This document shows, one piece after another, positions 61,162 through 64,000 of a stretch of 64,000 bases of DNA. Source of the stretch: Acetatifactor sp. (GTDB lineage Bacteria; Bacillota; Clostridia; Lachnospirales; Lachnospiraceae); contig JAILHH010000011.1 in NCBI GenBank assembly GCA_024695935.1, positions 1-64,000 on the forward strand, given 5' to 3'. Every line of letters begins with the position of its first letter. Position 1 is the stretch's first letter. The notes beneath the pieces were generated by a model. The model searched no databases and was not told where the DNA came from. It worked only from the letters and a program-made list of their open reading frames with translations. The translations under genes and the position numbers were made by a program.

Positions 61162-62052
61162 CTATCTGAATGAGTTGTAGCAGGTCTCACATTCCGTTTC
61201 CTTTGCGACCACCACAAAGCGTCCGTTGTCAACATGCTTTGAACAGGTGGAAAGGGTCAGGAACCTGTCGCCGAATTGGGCGGTGACACCGGTATCGTAG
61301 AGGGACAATGCCTTTACATTTTCATAAAAGTCATTGAACTGCTCCTCGGTTTCTGCATTAAAAAACTTGTAATACTTAAAGCGTGTATCGGATTTTTTAT
61401 AAACTGCGGATTTAAAAACCGCCATGACCTTGTAGCTTCGTTTTTCCGTTTCCGTAAAGAGAAAGATCGTGTCATGGTCATGGAAATAATCCTCATCGGA
61501 GTATTTATCCAGTTCTCCGAACATGGAACCGGACCTCATATTGTGTCCGTGAATGATCAAATTTGTGGTGCCGGGGTCCGTATTTGAGTCCGTATCCAGT
61601 ATCAGACACCCATCATACAACTCCTCCTTTTCAAAGGAACGGTGGAGATAATAGTTTTCATCTGAAGGTGTCCACATGACAGGGTAGTCAATTTTCGTAT
61701 TTTCGGGAATGTTTAACCAGGCTACCATATCACTGTTTTGCAAAAAATAATCCTTATAGGGGTTATCTATATATTCTGTTTTCTCATTTTCGGTTTCGTC
61801 TTCGGATACACTATCTTGTGTATCTTCTTTCGGATCGGATTCACTTTTTTCTGCTGTTTCAACGGTGGGATCGGAGGCTCCGTCCTCGGAAACAGGAGTT
61901 ATTACCTTTGGCACTTCCTCAGATTTATTATCGGATAATTGAATTGTTTCTTTTAGTATATAATCTTTAAATGCAAGAAAAAATGCAGAAACAACAAGGG
62001 CTATGCCGATAAATATTGCCAAAACTCTCCAAAAATGAATGTTTTTTCTCAT
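61162..62052 (-). CDS. Class B-type sortase
   Basis: This 296-aa sortase cleaves a sorting motif and links surface proteins to the cell wall. An N-terminal membrane helix (about 10-30) is followed by an acidic linker (about 45-95) and the sortase barrel. The catalytic His is in LIIHGHNM near 167, Cys in TLSTC near 268, and Arg in GRFVVVA just after. NSDMVAWLNIPENTKIDYPVMWT (part: MVAWLNIPENTKIDYPV) is typical of SrtB-like enzymes. Its co-transcribed neighbour carries VPKTG, suggesting a dedicated enzyme-substrate pair. Confidence 0.9.
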   Translation of the reverse strand: MRKNIHFWRVLAIFIGIALVVSAFFLAFKDYILKETIQLSDNKSEEVPKVITPVSEDGASDPTVETAEKSESDPKEDTQDSVSEDETENEKTEYIDNPYKDYFLQNSDMVAWLNIPENTKIDYPVMWTPSDENYYLHRSFEKEELYDGCLILDTDSNTDPGTTNLIIHGHNMRSGSMFGELDKYSDEDYFHDHDTIFLFTETEKRSYKVMAVFKSAVYKKSDTRFKYYKFFNAETEEQFNDFYENVKALSLYDTGVTAQFGDRFLTLSTCSKHVDNGRFVVVAKETECETCYNSFR

Positions 62053-62220
62053 AATTTCATTATAGCATGATATTTTGTCATATCAAGTAAATTATTTAAA
62101 AAGGGTACTAATTTATCACCCGGGAATTGATTTATTTTAATGCTCCTTTTATTTTGTATAATGCTGTGCTATAATTTTCAAAGGAGTGTGCGCAGGGGGA
62201 GGACAGCGCGCGAAATAAAA

Positions 62221-63285
62221 ATGGAAACGAAAATATTTCATATAGAAGATAATGAGAACATAACTGAAAAAGAGGATGAGATGCTAAGGGAAGCCGGAGA
62301 GATATTAAAGAGCGGCGGCCTGGTTGCTTTCCCCACCGAGACGGTTTACGGACTCGGAGGCTACGCACTCAATCCTTCGTCTTCAAAAAAGATCTACGCT
62401 GCGAAGGGCAGACCTTCCGACAATCCTCTGATCGTGCATATATTCCGATTTGAGGATATCTATAAAATAGTAAGAGAAGTTCCCGATATATGTAAAAAAC
62501 TGGCAGAGGAGTTCTGGCCGGGACCCCTGACGATGATACTTGATAAATCCGATGCGGTACCTGCCGAGACAACGGGTGGCCTTAACACCGTGGCTGTCAG
62601 ATTCCCATCACATAAAGTGGCTCAAAAATTAATTGAATACGCAGGCGGGTTCGTGGCTGCGCCAAGTGCAAATGTATCCGGGCGGCCAAGTCCCACAGTC
62701 TTTAAATACGTGGACGAAGACATGAACGGCAAGATCGAAGCCATCATTGACGGCGGCGAGGTGGGCATAGGCCTTGAGTCCACCATAATCGATCTGACGG
62801 TGGATCCGCCACAGATACTTCGCCCCGGGTTTATCACAAAAGAAAGATTCGAGGAGATCATTAAAAAAGTAGATGTGGACATAACCACCATGAAGGGTGA
62901 TACCGGCAAAGCGCCAAAGGCACCCGGAATGAAATACAGACATTACGCTCCCAAGGGAGACCTGACGATCGTGTCGGGAAATCCAAAGAGCGTTGTATCA
63001 TATATTAATGAACAGGTGGCAAAAGACAAAGCGGCCGGTGAGAAGGTAGGGATCATCTGCACCGAAGAACTGAAGGCCGGATACCTGGGGGCGGACTGCG
63101 TAAAGAGCGCAGGTTCCAGAACCGATGAAGAGGCGATTGCCAGACACCTGTATACCATGCTCAGAGAGTTCGACGACGAGGAAGTTACAAAGATGTACTC
63201 GGAGAGCTTTGACAGCTCGGGGTTCGGACAGGCGATTATGAACAGACTGCTGAAGGCCGCAGGCCATAAAGTGGTCAATGTCTGA
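62221..63285 (+). CDS. tsaC: Threonylcarbamoyl-AMP synthase (Sua5/YwlC)
   Basis: This 354-aa enzyme makes threonylcarbamoyl-AMP from threonine, bicarbonate and ATP for the t6A modification of tRNAs. The YrdC domain contains GGLVAFPTETVYGLGG, KGRPSDNPLIVHI and GGFVAAPSANVSGRPSPT. The C-terminal Sua5 domain (about 240-354) makes this the long form. The start at METKIF (62221) matches the family, though the best purine-rich ribosome site lies somewhat far upstream. It lies 32 nt before rpiB. Confidence 0.93.
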   Translation: METKIFHIEDNENITEKEDEMLREAGEILKSGGLVAFPTETVYGLGGYALNPSSSKKIYAAKGRPSDNPLIVHIFRFEDIYKIVREVPDICKKLAEEFWPGPLTMILDKSDAVPAETTGGLNTVAVRFPSHKVAQKLIEYAGGFVAAPSANVSGRPSPTVFKYVDEDMNGKIEAIIDGGEVGIGLESTIIDLTVDPPQILRPGFITKERFEEIIKKVDVDITTMKGDTGKAPKAPGMKYRHYAPKGDLTIVSGNPKSVVSYINEQVAKDKAAGEKVGIICTEELKAGYLGADCVKSAGSRTDEEAIARHLYTMLREFDDEEVTKMYSESFDSSGFGQAIMNRLLKAAGHKVVNV

Positions 63286-63317
63286 AAACATTAAAATAAG
63301 AAAGGCAGGACTTTAAA

Positions 63318-63752
63318 ATGAAAATTGCTATGGGTTGTGACCACGGCGGATTTGAACTTAAAGAAAAGATCAAGAAACATCTTGAAGATAAAGGCATCCG
63401 GGTAACAGACAAGGGATGCTATTCAAAGGACAGCGTTGACTATCCTGTTTTTGCACACGCCGCAGCAAAGGAAGTGGCAGACGGAAACTGCGATTACGGA
63501 ATCGTGATCTGCACCACCGGAATCGGAATCAGCATCGCTGCAAACAAGGTTCCCGGAGTCAGATGTGCTCTTTGCACGGATTCTCTTCAGGCAAAGATGA
63601 CAAAGCTTCACAATGACGCAAACGTTCTGGCACTCGGTGCAGGCATCGTTGGCGAGAATCTCGCGCTTAACATTGTGGACGTATTCCTTGAAACACCTTT
63701 TTCGGGTGAGGAGAGACACGCAAGAAGAGTTAAACAAATAGAGGAAATCTAA
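63318..63752 (+). CDS. rpiB: Ribose-5-phosphate isomerase B
   Basis: This 144-aa enzyme interconverts ribose 5-phosphate and ribulose 5-phosphate. [13 protein letters not shown] at the start supplies the first catalytic residues, and [17 protein letters not shown] carries the active Cys and anion hole. Length is standard. It lies between tsaC and upp, an order common in Clostridia, linking tRNA modification with pentose and pyrimidine salvage. Confidence 0.95.
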   Translation: MKIAMGCDHGGFELKEKIKKHLEDKGIRVTDKGCYSKDSVDYPVFAHAAAKEVADGNCDYGIVICTTGIGISIAANKVPGVRCALCTDSLQAKMTKLHNDANVLALGAGIVGENLALNIVDVFLETPFSGEERHARRVKQIEEI

Positions 63753-63766
63753 GGAGGATATTTTTT

Positions 63767-64000
63767 ATGGCAAAAGTAGTGGTAATGGATCATCCCCTGA
63801 TCCAGCATAAGATCGGTCTCATCAGAAGAAAAGAGACAGGAACAAAGGACTTCAGACAGACCATAAGTGAGATCGCAATGCTCATCTGTTATGAGGCTAC
63901 AAGAGATTTGAAGCTTTCCGATGTGGAGATCGAAACTCCCATCTGCAAGGCAACAGTAAAGGAACTTTCAGGCAAAAAGCTTGCCGTGATCCCTATTCTG
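63767..64000 (+). CDS. upp: Uracil phosphoribosyltransferase, 5' part
   Basis: The first 78 codons are visible, and the gene runs off the window end. [30 protein letters not shown] is the family start (shown by [22 protein letters not shown]). The enzyme makes UMP from uracil and PRPP. AAGGAGG precedes ATG 63767, 15 nt after rpiB. Confidence 0.94.
   Translation, partial: MAKVVVMDHPLIQHKIGLIRRKETGTKDFRQTISEIAMLICYEATRDLKLSDVEIETPICKATVKELSGKKLAVIPIL

Overview
The window looks like a chromosome segment of an anaerobic, motile, fibre-degrading Firmicute of the Lachnospiraceae, most like Butyrivibrio or Pseudobutyrivibrio. This is inferred from gene content: pyruvate formate-lyase fermentation, a very long flagellin with a sigma-28-type promoter, secreted GH18 and GH43 enzymes, a class B sortase with a VPKTG substrate, and the clusters rpsF-ssb-rpsR and gdpP-rplI-dnaB. 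No rRNA is present, so the species cannot be fixed.

Layout. 1-6.5 kb: two tRNAs, an orphan flagellin, a chemoreceptor, an XpaC-family protein and a Sir2 deacylase. 6.5-14.4 kb: a secreted GH18 chitinase-like enzyme, a small DUF951 protein and a giant membrane-anchored GH43 protein with about eight CBM-like modules. 14.4-16.7 kb: rpsF-ssb-rpsR and an Rpn-type nuclease gene bracketed by two near-identical hairpins. 16.8-25.7 kb: a sulfur-metabolism operon (ATC-hydrolase-like protein, SsuABC-type importer, nitroreductase, SDR, M20 amidohydrolase, two PLP enzymes). It is preceded by a canonical promoter, a 39-codon leader peptide with a Cys/Met-rich run and an intrinsic terminator, which together look like a cysteine-responsive attenuator. 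25.6-30.3 kb: an AT-rich island on the minus strand between two 122-bp direct repeats that duplicate the 3' end of malY. It encodes a complete but unfamiliar RiPP system: a 31-aa precursor, an ABC exporter, two radical SAM/SPASM proteins and a PqqD-like recognition protein. 30.4-32.3 kb: zinc-ribbon membrane proteins. 32.3-43.4 kb: an oligosaccharide uptake locus (LplA/B/C-like transporter, membrane AraC regulator, ROK kinase, GH4), then a parallel beta-helix protein and a SurA-like secreted protein. 43.5-47.5 kb: gdpP-rplI-dnaB. 47.6-48.0 kb: a tandem array of 53-bp palindromic units. 48.1-52.4 kb: ferredoxin, pflA and a pyruvate formate-lyase split into a 679-aa core and a separate 80-aa glycyl-radical protein, with a third Cys-containing small protein between them. 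52.4-64 kb: mecA, an MBOAT/SGNH O-acylation pair, a HerA-like ATPase, a structured leader or RNA region, an SH3-GH18 enzyme, a sortase with its substrate, tsaC, rpiB and the start of upp.

How the parts fit. The extracellular enzymes and the Lpl/ROK/GH4 locus suit plant or microbial glycan use, with import followed by phosphorylation and phospho-glycoside hydrolysis. Pyruvate then goes to formate and acetyl-CoA through the split PFL. The sulfur operon appears to scavenge an organic sulfur compound when cysteine runs short. The RiPP island is the strongest candidate for an undescribed system. The split PFL, the cysteine leader and the 53-bp array are the next best leads.
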